Assembly (NCBI RefSeq): GCF_035083965.1
Contig: NC_089738.1
Span: forward strand, 18,874,734-18,938,733
DNA length: 64,000 nucleotides
Reading direction: 5' to 3'
Source: Branchiostoma lanceolatum
Taxonomy: Eukaryota > Chordata > Leptocardii > Amphioxiformes > Branchiostomatidae
Shown: in pieces, positions 22,080-34,233 of the stretch
How the letters are laid out: the number at the start of each line of letters is the position of its first letter
Numbering within the stretch: position 1 is the first letter of the stretch
Made by a program: the position numbers and the translations under genes
The notes under the pieces: model-generated
Database searches by the model: none
The model's input: only the letters and a program-made list of their open reading frames with translations
Told to the model about the DNA's origin: nothing

Positions 22080-22206
22080 TACTCTCCAAGCAGAGGTTCG
22101 GCTCTGGCTGTGTTTTGACGCAGTTTTAGGCGTCTCTATCGGGCTTTCTTTTTATGTCCCGTTTTCTTTACGTTGCCAAGTCGCCGAAATTCTGCTTGTA
22201 GAGTAG
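22080..22206. mobile_element. MITE of the 'ctctccaagcagagg' family
   Basis: Left end ttactctccaagcagaggtt; right end gaaattctgcttgtagagtag. The core differs from the 19903 copy. Confidence 0.5.
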
Positions 22207-22687
22207 TGGCTCGTGACTTAAGCTAAAAATGCTAAGCTTAGAGAAAAATTTTAAGATTACCAAGTAATGCTAACTATGCTAAAAAAAGCTACACTAAACA
22301 TGCTAACTAAAATGCAAAATATTCTAAGCTACAAATGCTAACTAATGCTTGCTTCGCTAAAAAAATATATGCAGTAAATGCTGATAATGTCAATCCAGGG
22401 TACAGAGGTAGCTTTGAACATTTTGGACTGTCTTTTTGAAGTCCTTTTGCAGCTTAAGGCTAAGGTATCAGTCAGATAGTGTTTGTTAGTGTGTCTGTGT
22501 TGTGTGCGTGTGTACATTAGTATGTAATTGTTTGTGTGTATGTGTGTGCGTTCCAACATAAGCCAAAGCCTTAATATAACTAGGCAAAACTTGAACAGGA
22601 CTTAGAAATGCAAACTACCTCTATACCATAAATGGGCATTATCAACATCTACTAGATTTTTTTAAAAATGCAGAAAAGACAAAAAAC

Positions 22688-22881
22688 AGGCTCTCCAACC
22701 ACCTGCCTTCCTTTCCGGCCCTGTGTCGTTGTCTTAGTTCGGGACTCCAAGATACGACACAAGGCAAATTACGTAATGGCCTTAAGGTTCCCGACGACCC
22801 ACTGACCACCACGTAAACAGAACGGACAACAGATGGTAGAAGAAGCCAAGCAGTCATAAACTAACAGAACCAGGAAAATCC
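22688..22881 (+). repeat. Direct repeat, copy 1
   Basis: About 194 bp from aggctctccaaccacctgcc to accaggaaaatcc, almost identical to 23582-23776. It is an unclassified dispersed element. The two copies are about 0.9 kb apart in the same orientation. Confidence 0.7.
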
Positions 22882-23581
22882 ATGTTGACCCTACCTAACA
22901 CATAGTAAGCTTAACTAGACATATCTAATGCTACGGTTACTGGGTCACATTTCCAAGCCGGGCCCGAACAGGCTGTTTGCGAAAACAATAAAAAAATGCA
23001 TATCAAGAGTATTTATTTTACATTTGTGTGTTTTGTTGTCTTTTATAGCGCCTTTTTCCGTTCCCGCAAGCTTTGGAAATGTTCCCTTAAAGCATAACAT
23101 AGTAAATATAACATATACAACAATCATGTATACAATACATTTAATGTACTAAGTACACTTTGCATTCTATAATAGGTACAAGAACTTCATATTGAGACTG
23201 CTGGGGGCGTGACAGGGAGTTAATCTTATTTGTGATTGTCATTTCAGTTCTAGGTTCAACCTAGAAATGTACATGTACCATCTCTGTCTACCTGAAGCAT
23301 TGCCAGCAGAGAGAATCACGATCTCTTGATGGATGAACAGGTGTTGAGCACATTTTGATGACACTCTGAGTGACATTGCGGATGGGGGGTTACGACATAT
23401 CGAAAGCAGTAGCTACTTCTGCACACAGGGCTCCAGCCTATTTCTGCAGTACACAAACCCGATGCATGGTAGCCTCAGTTCCTGTGACTATGTCGACAGC
23501 CAGGATTGCTCACGGAGTAACTGCAAAGTACACAATTTCTGAGATCAGGGATTTCCCTGGTTCTGTCAGCTCACAACTACT

Positions 23582-23776
23582 CAGGCTCTCCAACCACCTG
23601 CCTTCCTTTCTGGCCCTGTGCCGTTGTCTTGGTTCGGGACTCCAAGATACGACACCGGGCAAATTACGTAATGGCCTAGGTTCCCGACGACCCACTGACC
23701 ACCACATAAACAGAAAGAACAACAGATGGTAGAAGAAGCCAAGCAGTCATAAGCTAACAGAACCAGGAAAATCCCC
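23582..23776 (+). repeat. Direct repeat, copy 2
   Basis: Matches 22688-22881 with only scattered substitutions and short indels. No coding frame runs through both copies. Confidence 0.7.
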
Positions 23777-24276
23777 GTTCTCAGAAACTGTGAACTCCAC
23801 AATCACTCCGCAAACAATCTCAGACATCGACACAGCCACAGGAACTGAAACAACCACACACCGGGCCAGTGCACTACAGAAACGGGCTGAAGCCCTGTAT
23901 GCAAAAGTAGCCACCACTCACAAAATGCCCCAACACCCTACCAACAACAACACTCAGGATGTCGACAAAACACAGTCAAGCACCCTACCATCAACCAAGA
24001 GATTGTGATCATCCCTGCCGACAATGCCTCAGGTACACAAAGGGAACTGTATGTTCAGTTAACGCTATAAATGCAACATCGCAAATCATTAACTTCCCAT
24101 CACGCCTTTTTTTTTTAGTCCCAGCCAAACTCTCTGGAAACATTTTGCACTTCGAACTGCTTCCCATGATAATGATGCAAACACTTAACAATTCCAGGTC
24201 CAGGTATGGCGTACACACGAGCACCGGTCTTCCTGGATGGCGTACTAGTTGGAAATTGGACGACGGCCTCTCAGAA

Positions 24277-25073
24277 TCAGTCCCACCATGAACATTGGTA
24301 GTTGATCCGGGCTTCTTTTACCTAAAAGAAAGTCAAATTACAGAACGAATTAGTTTAAGACAGGCAGACTCAATGAAAATAAACGTCTTCTTGCTTTGTT
24401 CTAATCAAAACACTACAAAGGCATGCTTCATGTTCTACCAGGAGTGGACTTAAGTCATGCAGAAGTAAGTTGAAATTAAGGATACTGCCATGACTGCAAC
24501 ACAAAAGTGTGACCTAAACTGGCCAAACTCTGCAATCCCGACTCAAAAAAAGTTACGTCACGATCAGGCTGGAGTAAGTTTTACAGCTTCTACTCACAGT
24601 GGTGTCAATCCAGTCATCATCTCGTTTTTTGTGTTTGTTGTCTTCAATCCATTCAGGTTCTGCAGCAGGGCCAGGGTGTGCACACATCACCTGCAACATT
24701 AACACAAAAGGCTCAACGGCTGTCCAATGGCAAGTTGTAATATGACGTACAATTGGAAGAACTGGACACCTCTGATAAACTGACAAAAATAATTTCAACT
24801 GCATGACCAAAATTTCAAATACAAGATGCAACTGTGGACCAGTGGGCATACGTATGGTTTGTGCAATTGGCAAATACAGATCCATTTTCAATTTGAATCC
24901 TACTTTAAAATAAATAATTTAATAATTAAAATTATGAACTAGTGCTAAGCAGGGCCTGCTGTGATATAGGCACAGGTAATGCTCACCTGGATGGTGTCAC
25001 AAAGTATCCGATACTTGCTGCACTTCATGCACGTCCAGACATGTATGTCAATGGTGCCTCTTCACCATTGCTG
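24277..25073 (-). pseudogene. Possible degenerate gene fragment: Cys/Trp-rich C-terminus in three exons
   Basis: Three segments join in one frame across plausible splice sites: 25073-24987 (donor CCAG|gtgagc), 24690-24598 (acceptor gttgcag, donor CACT|gtgagt), and 24321-24277 (acceptor cttttag) ending at TGA. The peptide contains VWTCMKCSKYRILCDTIQ, then VMCAHPGPAAEPEWIEDNKH, and closes with YQCSWWD. The W-x-C-x2-C-x-K-Y-R pattern recalls CW-type zinc fingers, but I would not assign it. The first segment has an in-frame TGA near its acceptor, so it is either broken or uses an internal acceptor. I see no further exons upstream. It may be a repeat-borne copy of a gene. Confidence 0.3.
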
Positions 25074-25384
25074 CTGAAACAAACACAAAAGACTTATAAT
25101 TAGTCCAATGGCAAACGGGAATGTGACATAAAATCATATAAAAATCTGATAAAAAGATAATAGTATTGACCAAAATTCCAACCAACAAAATAAGTTCCAA
25201 CCAAATCGTGCGATGTGCAAGTTACTGCTCAAATTATGCTCAGGTCCCGCACAAACGCATATATATAGAAATAATACATTTCCCAAGAGCAAAGAACAGT
25301 TGACCTAACGTTACATTTGAAAATTTGCGTTGTGTTCAGGCAATCACAGAACCTTTTACATAATGATTTCTTCCAACACATGTC

Positions 25385-25505
25385 ATTCCGGACCCTCTCC
25401 CCGGATTGGTTATCTGTCTGATCAAGGAGGTGGTCTGATGAGATCAATCTCAGTGTAGAGTCTTTCACCCCATTGGTTATCTGTGCTAACAAGATTAATT
25501 CTACA
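25385..25505 (+). repeat. Dispersed repeat with paired 'attggttatctgt' motifs (uninterrupted copy)
   Basis: Runs from ccctctccccggattggtta through gatcaaggaggtggtctgat to ccccattggttatctgtgc. The same flanks recur at 26023-26063 and 26431-26500 with a 370-bp insert between them. Confidence 0.6.
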
Positions 25506-26022
25506 TCATGGAAGTCTACCGACACAGTTTCATTGACACGCTTAAACACCGTAAAGACGCTAAAGCACTCATTCTGAGTCCGAGTTCTGTCACAGAGCAC
25601 AGTATCGAGAAGTACTAGAAACTTACTGTCGGATGTCGTGGGAAAGGCTGAAGCATCACGCCATAGTAGATATCAATGGCATACGGACTGGCTCCTACTG
25701 TTTATCCATGACTCTTACGGCTGGCAGGACCGTGCGACCAAGGAGGTTAGAACCTCCTTGTGCTACATGGACGAAGCTTACGGAGAGGAACAAGGGGCCA
25801 GCCCGGGCGGATGCACTAAGCCGGGCCCGGCGGCAGGCGAAGTCTCGAGCAGAAGAGACACGATCTTGCCATGCTGGTTGCTGATCGAGAATGGACCTTT
25901 CCAGCTCGGGGGAAAGGCTACTAAAGTGGACGAGTGGAAAATTACTGCCCTGTGATTGGTCAATTGCCAGAATTCTGGCTCGTGATTGGTTGCAGAAATG
26001 CACATTGGTTGTCATGGTGATG
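25506..26022. other. No gene recognised
   Basis: Moderately GC-rich sequence with a short palindrome (accaaggaggttagaacctccttgt) at 25738-25763. Overlapping frames of 75-106 codons on both strands show no domain. Their mutual overlap suggests that at most one, and probably none, is real. Confidence 0.35.
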
Positions 26023-26062
26023 TCACTCCGTACTCTCTCCCCGGATTGGTTATCTGTCTGAT

Positions 26063-26431
26063 CAAGGAGGTTTTATATAGAAGGAGAGCGGACGAGCTAA
26101 GTCTCTATTGTACTATGCGTGTAACGGGTGTGAAAAGTCAATGTCGCGTCAAGGTGCGAATTACCCCGATATGCATACACCCCACGCCCAGCTTGGCGAC
26201 TTTGCTTTGTTTTCACGGGTGCGACCAAGGAGGCATAATGACTCTGTAGAGCAACTTCGATCTTTTTTTCAGCAGTTACTTTTGAGGAGGACTTGGAAAC
26301 ATTTGAGTTACAAGAATGCAACGTGGAAGATGATCTCTCTAACGGCGAGAATCAAAGCACTATGTGGCAACCAACGCTGCCGCCGGCAGCCGCGGTACAT
26401 TTGATTGCGAAGTCTATATAAAACCTCCTTG
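26063..26431. mobile_element. MITE with CAAGGAGGTTTTATATAGA inverted ends
   Basis: The left end caaggaggttttatatagaa is mirrored by the right end tctatataaaacctccttg. It interrupts a second copy of the 25385-25505 repeat. The same ends occur as a bare palindrome at 48276-48313. Confidence 0.75.
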
Positions 26432-26650
26432 GTTTGATGAGATTAACCTCACTCTAGAGTCTTTCACCCCATTGGTTATCTGTGCTAACAAGATTAATAC
26501 GGAGATCTTTATTGACACAACAAAAGCACAGCGACTTTCGTGAGGTCTACTACATACATACATACAAACGAATAAGTGCATACAAATGAGTTTGATTACA
26601 TACAATCATATGGGATAGAGCAACATGTCGAAATATCACATGTGATATAC

Positions 26651-27095
26651 TTATACATTGCTTGTTCTAATGTCCAAACATTCTTTGATGAATATACCTA
26701 TCTGTACACAGTAAGGATTATCACCTCCTAGTATGTAATTGAATCTATCGACAGAACGGAGCGCATTGAATTCATTTGAACAAGCGGATATAAAGGTGAA
26801 TAGCTTTGAGCGTTTATCCTTACATCTTGAACAATTCATGATAAAGTGAGTCAGACTTTCATCTTCAATCTCATTTGGGCAGAATGGACAACACCTTTGA
26901 TCACGGGGAATTTTACGATACCTTCCAGCTTCAATGTTCAATTTATGGCTACATATTCTTATCTTTGTAATTGATCTACGAATTTCAAAATTATGTATGC
27001 TTGCGAGATACTTTTCTTGTCCATATCTTGTCTTTAAGGCGGAATAAATGGACAGTTTTGAATTGTTTTGAATAGAACTTGTAAGTTGCATTGTA
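26651..27095 (-). mobile_element. LINE fragment: C-terminal end of a non-LTR retrotransposon ORF2
   Basis: An open frame of 146 codons contains KIRICSHKLNIEAGRYRKIP, then CCPFCPNEIEDESLTHFIMN and a C. This is the C-x2-C-x10-H-x4-C knuckle with the 'HKLxIExGRYxxIPRxxRxC' lead-in common after the reverse transcriptase of LINEs. The polymerase core is absent, so this is a 5'-truncated copy. Clade not assigned. A different repeat (tacagtagaatccgcttaa, at 27170-27184) abuts its 5' side. Confidence 0.7.
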
Positions 27096-27300
27096 AGCCA
27101 TCAGTCGCACCTGGGACGCCAAGATAACGTCCCAGCGGCAAGAAGCCATATCATCGGAACTGGAACTACAGTAGAATCCGCTTAACTGCACTGTACATAG
27201 TCAAAATCAAACTTACTTTCCAAGGAAACAAATTAGTTTGTTGTTTCTTGGATTGATAACATTAAGACGGACTGGAAGCTAGATCAACGTGAGTCTGAGG

Positions 27301-27517
27301 TAGCCTCTACCAGGCTCCGTCCTATCGTTGGGAAAATAGTAGAAATCAGCCGCGGCACTTCGCTATACAGGGTAGGTCCGCTATACAGTAAGGTTCCATT
27401 TCGATGGATGGCAGATTGGACCCTCTCTCCGTAGCTAACTCCCTTGGCACACTATTCACTCTATCAAGCCAATTTCTACTATTTTTCCAGCCATCCCGCG
27501 GAGCCTGGTAGAGGCTA
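27301..27517. mobile_element. MITE of the 'tagcctctaccaggct' family, intact ends
   Basis: TAGCCTCTACCAGGCTCCG at the left and CGGAGCCTGGTAGAGGCTA at the right are perfect inverted termini. Sub-terminal 'aaatagtagaaat' and 'atttctactattttt' are also inverted. This is the best-preserved family member in the window. Confidence 0.8.
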
Positions 27518-28921
27518 AGTCCGAGGGGAAAGTCTGTTCATTAAGCTTGATTCACACAGTTTAGAATTGGAGTAAAGAAAGTTCAAGTTTTCCTCCCAGA
27601 TCTGTTCTCATTTTGAACTGCATTTTACTGGAAACAGTCTGAAAACCAGGAAAACAGTTGGTTTGGGAAAGAGTATGGAAGTTAAACACACACATCACTA
27701 CCAGCGGACCAGCCCCCTGCTGTAGTGACTTGCACAAATGTGTGGCTTAAGGGCTATAGAAATGGAGATGGGCGCCACCCCTTTGCGTCTTATGAAGATG
27801 TTTGGGATACTTTAACTAACTAAACATTGGAGGAAGTAGTAGTTTAAGACAAAGTCGGACACATGGTCAAAGTCAATAACAGAAGCAGCTTTATTTGGAT
27901 CATTCACAAAATGGAAACGCTTTTGGCGACACCTCGCGGGAGTAGCCAATAGCGCCTCAATAAGCCATTGGCAATTCCAGTGGTATCATAACTGTAACGG
28001 TCTTTAAAATGTGACATTTTAAACTTGTGAGAAGTTCTTCCAAATTCGAAACAGCAAATGTTTATTTCTCATGTCAAACATTGTTTAAAAAATGTCATTA
28101 GGAATCTGACCACAGTATATTCACTTCCTGACATTCAAATTGTGTCATTTAAAACCTTGGAAAACGTTCTTCCAAATTTTGTCTAGTCTTAACAAACATG
28201 CAGAGGCAAAAATACATGTAAATGGAAGTAGACCCTTTGGAATATTGCCCACATAATGACTTCACTTGCGTCTTCGGTGTAACAGACCGTTCGGTGTAAT
28301 ATGACCAGCTTATGCCACGCTGCGTGCCTGCGAAGCTGGTGTGTTACGCCTAATGGCGGTTATACCGGCTATATAGATACAGATACAGATTATACCTAAA
28401 ACACATTATGGTCACGTTTGAGGAGAGCCACACCTCGAGCATATAAAAGAATCCACCACACATTTCGAAAAGAACAGGGGTCCTTCCTGGTGTGAGTGGA
28501 TCAAACAAATCTGTCCGTATATGCAGCTTGTACTGTTCAATAAAAACCTGCTGTGTTATGCCATGAGGCAGTTTACTGGGTATACAATACAAACAGACAA
28601 CAAACAAACAAACAAACACACTCAATTTGGTCATATTTCTGAAAACATGTCCGGTATAATTGATCTGTCTCCAGGTTATTAGAAGCAACTGTTAAATGTA
28701 AGGCAAAACATGTACTAACTGTGTCTTCGACACAAATAACAGATATAAGTTAGGATATGTACACAACATTTATAAACCTCATAGAAAAATTGGTCTTATA
28801 TATCATTTCTTAATTAAAACCAATGACTACAGCAGCAAGCTTTACATCATGGGCAGCTTTTTCTTCCAACTGAATACCACACCCCAAAATAATTTTATCA
28901 GGTTGGTAGAATACAGGGTTT
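27518..28921. other. No gene recognised
   Basis: AT-rich sequence. 28266-28370 carries a unit of the 'gtgtaac..accagcttcgca' repeat that is tandem at 58300-58620. 28080-28205 has two similar 'cattcaaattgtgtcatttaaaa' type segments. No coding or RNA feature supported. Confidence 0.4.
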
Positions 28922-29641
28922 AGGAGATTCTTTTTACACAACCAGGTAATCTCACCTGCTAACGTTTCAGTGTCTATCAGACACCTTCTTCAGAGCTTCT
29001 GACTGGAGTATTGCTTCTCACCGATATAAGTAGCCGATGTAGGTGGCGCTTTTGCGGTGAGAACACTGTCCCAAACGTGGCTAAGTTTGTATCCGAAACA
29101 TTAGCAGGTGAGATTACCTGGTTGTGTAAAAAGAATCTCCTATGCCCTGTATACCACACAAAATTTCCTTGTTCTCCGATTTTTGCATATTTCCACTTGT
29201 TGGTTAAACTCTGACAATTTTGGGATTGATAGACCTTCTGAATGATACATGTGATTATCTTTTTAAAACATAGTGAAATAGGATTTTTGGAGTTTCTTTT
29301 TACACAACCAGGAATCTCACCTGCTGACGTTTCAGTGTCTATCAGACACCTTCTTCAGAGCTTCTGACTGGAGTACTGCTTCTCACCGCTATAAGTAGCC
29401 GATGTAGGTGGTGCTTTTGAGGTGAGAACACTGTCCCAAACGTGGCTAAGTTTGTATCCAAAACATTAGCAGGTGAGATTGCTGTGTAAAAAGAATCTCC
29501 TATAGCCTGTATACCACACAAAATTTCCAATTTTTGCGTTTTTCCGATTGTTGGTTTAACTACGGTATGACCATTTTCTGGATTGATATAGCTTCTGAAT
29601 GATACATGTGATTATCTTTTTAAAACATAGTGAAATAGGTT
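28922..29641 (+). repeat. Tandem segmental duplication (about 360 bp, twice), each with an inverted-end MITE
   Basis: Unit 1 is 28922-29284 and unit 2 is 29287-29641. In each, the first 215-220 bp is a MITE: ggagattctttttacacaac at the left, gttgtgtaaaaagaatctcc at the right, about 45-bp arms. The remainder (tgtataccacacaaaatttcc ... aaacatagtgaaatagg) is shared unique flank. The MITE was therefore present before the tandem duplication. Related 'ccgtctgtcacctt' elements lie at 15440-15600 and 37175-37345. Confidence 0.75.
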
Positions 29642-30950
29642 AAACGAGAAATACAATTGGGATGGCCTTATTTTGACTATTAAAAGCTGCAAAAGCTATT
29701 TATCATATATTACAGGGCTATACAAGATTGCAGCTTTTTAACATTGTACAAACTTCAAATATTGTTTTGTCTCCTTTAAGCTTAGTCCTTAGCAGCAGTT
29801 AGAAGAACCGGATAAATATTCTTTTTTCACTTTGAAGAAATTCCCAATGCCTATCTACCTAACATTAGGACAGTTATAAAACCTACCAGATTGCAAAAAT
29901 GTTGACTAAAAGTAAAATCTAAAGCCTCGTATGATAAAAAAACCAATGATAACTGCTAAAGAAGAACTAGGCTGAGATCATACATAGATAAGCTAACATT
30001 GTGGGAGATAACTAATGGAAAAAGAAGCCATAGAAGGCCAAGGAAAACACTACACCAACAAACTTACAGACAATGAAAATGTGGACGGAAATTCAACAGT
30101 TGCTGGAATGAAGGAAAGACATGAAAATCATTAAGTCATGGAATGGTTTTGAATGAACTTGATGGAGTGAGAGAATGAGACAGTGAGTGAGTAAATGAAT
30201 GAGTGAGTGAGTGAACAAGTGAGTGCACTAAGTGCAGGTTTTGATCAAATAGCTACGTAAAAAGATACAATATATATAAATATAGAACACGACGTAATAC
30301 AAAGCTATCTGCTTGGAAAATTCGAAGTTCTGGAAGATGTTTTCACAAAACATTTTGTCATTGGTCTTCTTGAGGATGATACAATATCATCTTTTAACCT
30401 TCTCTATGCTTGGCAAACATTCATGAACCAAATTTGAATCAGTAACAGCAGAAGTTAGGAGGGTTAGGGTTAAAGCTCTAGAATGAAGTAAAACAACATT
30501 TCTCTTGGAGAAAAATGAGACCAAACTACATTCAACATTTCTTAACCATCTACCTGCTAAGTGTAATTATGATTATTTATAGTTCTTGAATATCTACGTT
30601 GAATATCTTTGATTAGCAAAACCTTATTGGAATAGTAATACATCTTAAAGTTTATATTATTACATTTAAGTAATAAAGTCTTATCTAATCTTATTTCTTA
30701 AGTACATGTATCTACCTCTACCCCTTGTAGTTAGGCCATGTTGATTTGATTATATGGATGACATCTTCAAAAACTGATGCATGTATGCGAAAAAAGGTTG
30801 AACAAATGCACACAGAGTACGGTATACAGAGCAATAGATTCTTCTTTGATTTTGGAATGGACTTTTGCATTCTATGACATCAGTGACCGTTTCCCAATAT
30901 CTTTTTCAATATATGGCAAGTATTTAATGCTCATTTTGCAGCTGCTTTGT
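29642..30950. other. No gene recognised
   Basis: AT-rich unique sequence with a gagtgagt-type microsatellite at about 30165-30232. No supported coding region. Confidence 0.5.
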
Positions 30951-31200
30951 CACCCCGACCGATCAAACCACGTGAATCGCTTTGAAACTCAGATTCGTAT
31001 CAGCCATGACCCGACAAATCGCTTTCTAACTTGCGTTAACGACTACATCGGACCAAACAAACTCGCCAGTGAGATGGTGGAAGGTGTCTGCTTCCAAAAG
31101 ATGTTTTCAGATTGACAATTTTGGCACTTTGGAAGTGATTGAATCCGCCCGCGATTTAACGTTTAGAGAAAAGTAGTAGAAACTATTTTTTTCTAAACGG
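30951..31200 (+). repeat. Dispersed repeat shared with 44421-44692 (opposite orientation)
   Basis: From caccccgaccgatcaaacca through gcgttaacgactacatcgga to the hairpin-like gcgatttaacgtttagagaa tail. The copy in the TPT1 intron is its reverse complement. Its 3' part forms a palindrome of about 60 bp. Confidence 0.65.
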
Positions 31201-31382
31201 TCGGAGTGTTTGTACAGTGGAAAACATTTTTTGTCGGGGAATGGACAAAGCCTGATGCGCACGGGTGTCATCCTTATAAACAAATAAACACGGCCTGACA
31301 AAATCTTATCCAAGGAACAACATTAAACATTTCTTAACTAACTTCACATCATTTCTTAAAGATTTCTCCCTTCCTTGGTTCC

Positions 31383-34191
31383 TCAATCCTCCGCCATACG
31401 GGAGTATCTCGTCGGCAGTCTCACAACACAACACGCGACTCCCGCCGCGGCCTGAGGCAGGCTCGCCTCCCGTCTCCATATATTATCCTCCGGCCTGTAC
31501 GACTGCGAACTGCCGATCACGTCCCTATTGTTCCAATCATAACCTCCCAAGAGGAAGATTTTATCGTCTATAACCGCCACGCCCGCTTCGCTTTGCCCGG
31601 TTAGCATCGGCGCGATGGCTGTCCATTGGTCGGAGGCTGGGCAGTAGGATTCCGCGGTTAGAACGTGAAGTCTCGCATCGCCGATGTCGCCGCCCATTAC
31701 GTAGAGTTTGTCTCCGAGCGTCGCCATGCAGTGCCAGATGCGCCCGGTCGTCATGGGAGCACGACACTGCCAGGCGTTCTGTTCGGGGTCGTAGAACTGA
31801 AGAACGCGTTCGTGGGGAACGTTGTTCATGGAGGTTCCGTAGCCGCCGCTGGTGTAGAGCTTCCCGTCGCAGACGCAGCCCGCGTGGCCCGTGCTGTACC
31901 CGCGTAGAGGCGCCACGTACATCCATCTGTCAATACATCAATCAATCCATCAATCCATCAATCAATCAACTAACCAATCAATCATCTAATGAGTAGGCAA
32001 TACATGTCTAAGTTTTGGTCAAGTTTGTCTTTGAAAATGCAATGGATGTACATTGAAACAGACTGATAGTTAGGTTGTGTTATATTATGCTGCTTTTATA
32101 AATGATATTCATTGCTTTGTTTGTGATTTGTAGGGCTTACAAGTCTTAGCAATATATGTCTTGCTACTTGCACTGTAATGTTTTATGTGTTGGTCATGAC
32201 ACCAGCAACAACTGCCAGTATCCAGCGTACGCGTGTATTGCCTTTGTTGCAATCCCAATAAAATCAAATCAAAAAGTTCCAAATGAACATGTCGATTGAA
32301 AACAATCTCTATTGTAGAAAGTCTGTGCCTTGGTACACACAGTTTAGAGGTGTGAATATAGTCACACTCAAGTCTTCCTTCCAGCCCTGACTGTTTTAAT
32401 CTTGTCGGCTAGCTTAATCTTTACTCCAAAATTTCAAAGGACCAGGGAATCTAGTGTATTGAGTCTTAAAATCCAGTCACCAGTAAACAGACGAGACAGT
32501 TCGTACCTTGGTTTCAGGGAGAGATTATTGTTCGATTCAAGTTTTCCTTCAGGCTTCTGTTTTCATCTTGTCCTGTTGCTAAATTTGCATTTAAATTTCT
32601 GAGAGCCAAGTTCTGAATCCTAAGAAAACACAGTCACCTGTTTTCCCTCGGAAGGAAGGCCTCCACAGACTTGAGGTTCTGTTCCTTGTTCCTTCCACCG
32701 ACGGCGTAAAGCCTGCCCCCTAGCGCGCTCAGGTGGAAGTGCGCCCGCTTCTCGTGCATGGACTTCATCCGCAGCCACGTGCCTTCAAGATGCGAAAATA
32801 AAAAGGGTTTAGATATTAAGGAAAGATGATGTTAAGTCAGATATTAAGGAAAGATGATGTTAAGTCAGATATTAAGGAAAGATGATGTTAAGTCAGAGTT
32901 CCTGTGTTTAAGGAAAACCACACCTTGGAACACAAAAAGAACCCCCACACAAATCTACAACAATCGAGGATGTATCAGACAATGCTGGCAAATATATATA
33001 CATGTATATATATCCTCATACCGGGGCACATGCCTACTGTTATAGATAAGTGTGTGGGTTCTTAAGCATACACAGAAAAGATAACAATACAAAGAAGCAG
33101 CTCAATGTCCGTACCTGTCCATACGTCGTAGCGAGAGCACATGGCCACAGACAGACAAACACGCACACACACAGACACACAAAGACATATAGCCCATCAA
33201 AAACAATACTTGTATAAAGTGTATAAAGAGAGTAGCTGACTGTATGTACCGGTACCTGTCCATATGTCATAGTGTGAACACATACCAAGAGATGCACACA
33301 CGCACACACACGTATGCACACAAACATAAACACAGATAATTACAGAGACAGACAGGCACACACGCACACAGAATTTTTTTCACACAGAGACTGACAGACA
33401 CACATACACACAAACAAAAAATGCAAAAACAAAACTTGTATTGTGGACTTCAAAAATTACATGTATCTGACTGACGTACCTGTCCATACATCGTAGCGAG
33501 AGCACATAGCCACCGCCCCGTCCCCGGATGGGTACTGGATGGACTGCCCCCCCACCACGTAGATGAAGTTATCCATGGTGGCGACTCCATGGTGACATCT
33601 TCCCTCATCCATTGTGCCGATCTCAAACCATCTCTGGACCACAAGGAGAAATACATGTATGTGTCTATATTATTTGGTATGAAGGTAAAAGCAAAGGTAG
33701 TCCCATAGCCTTTTTGAGGCAGTATGGGCAGTGGGTTGTTATCCACTGTGTCTAGGGCACGGTATTGGAAGGTGGAGCCCATCCCTCTCCTTCTACCGCC
33801 TCTTAACTCCAACCCAAGTCATGTACCCATTTTTAGACTTGGCTGATGTGAGAAAAGTTGTGTAAAGTGCCTTTCCCAGTGACGCCAACACAAAGCCACT
33901 GAGGAAATAATGTTTCTGCATATTTACACATTGGTGACTAGCGAGATATACATATACAAAACAGAAAGTAGTAAACACCATTATATGATATAAAAAATCG
34001 CATGTCCAGAACATGAAATATCAAAACTGGAAGTTCCGCTGCAGTACCATAGCAAGCCGTCTCAAGAAGCCCTACCCACATACCAAGTATCAAGACAATC
34101 CATCCAGGCATGCTTGAGTTATCGTGTACACAGAAGAAAGGAAGAATGGACACACACGCGAACGCTGACGAAAACATAACCTACTAGGCGA

Positions 34192-34233
<42 letters not shown>

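Larger units (their letters stand above)
17803..24276. other. Gene-poor stretch upstream of TNF-like copy B
   Basis: No host gene supported. It holds a kappaB motif (18302-18311), several MITEs (18593-18770, 19903-20034, 22080-22206), fragments of the 'tagtctctaccagact' and 'ctctccaagcagagg' families at 19500-19650 and 20760-21190, a degenerate tandem repeat (21405-21690), an AT-rich tract with recurring 'atgctaa' (22220-22350), and a direct repeat pair (22688-22881, 23582-23776). The 72-codon frame at 23790-24008 is Thr/Asn/Gln-rich and resembles no domain I know. Confidence 0.5.

Noticed and set aside
23790-24291. Thr/Asn/Gln-rich frames of 72 and 110 codons
   Set aside because: No domain, no splice or promoter context, in a repeat-rich desert. 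Could be decayed element sequence but not assignable.
26991-27191. 66-codon minus-strand frame overlapping the LINE
   Set aside because: Different frame from the recognisable LINE ORF and no motif.
31561-31926. Long second frames inside the last kelch exon (both strands)
   Set aside because: Arg-rich or antisense shadows of the GC-rich exon encoding kelch blades. The in-frame product is obvious.
33450-33812. 120-codon minus-strand frame
   Set aside because: It joins SINE sequence to the kelch exon in a wrong frame. Only 33480-33633 is coding.
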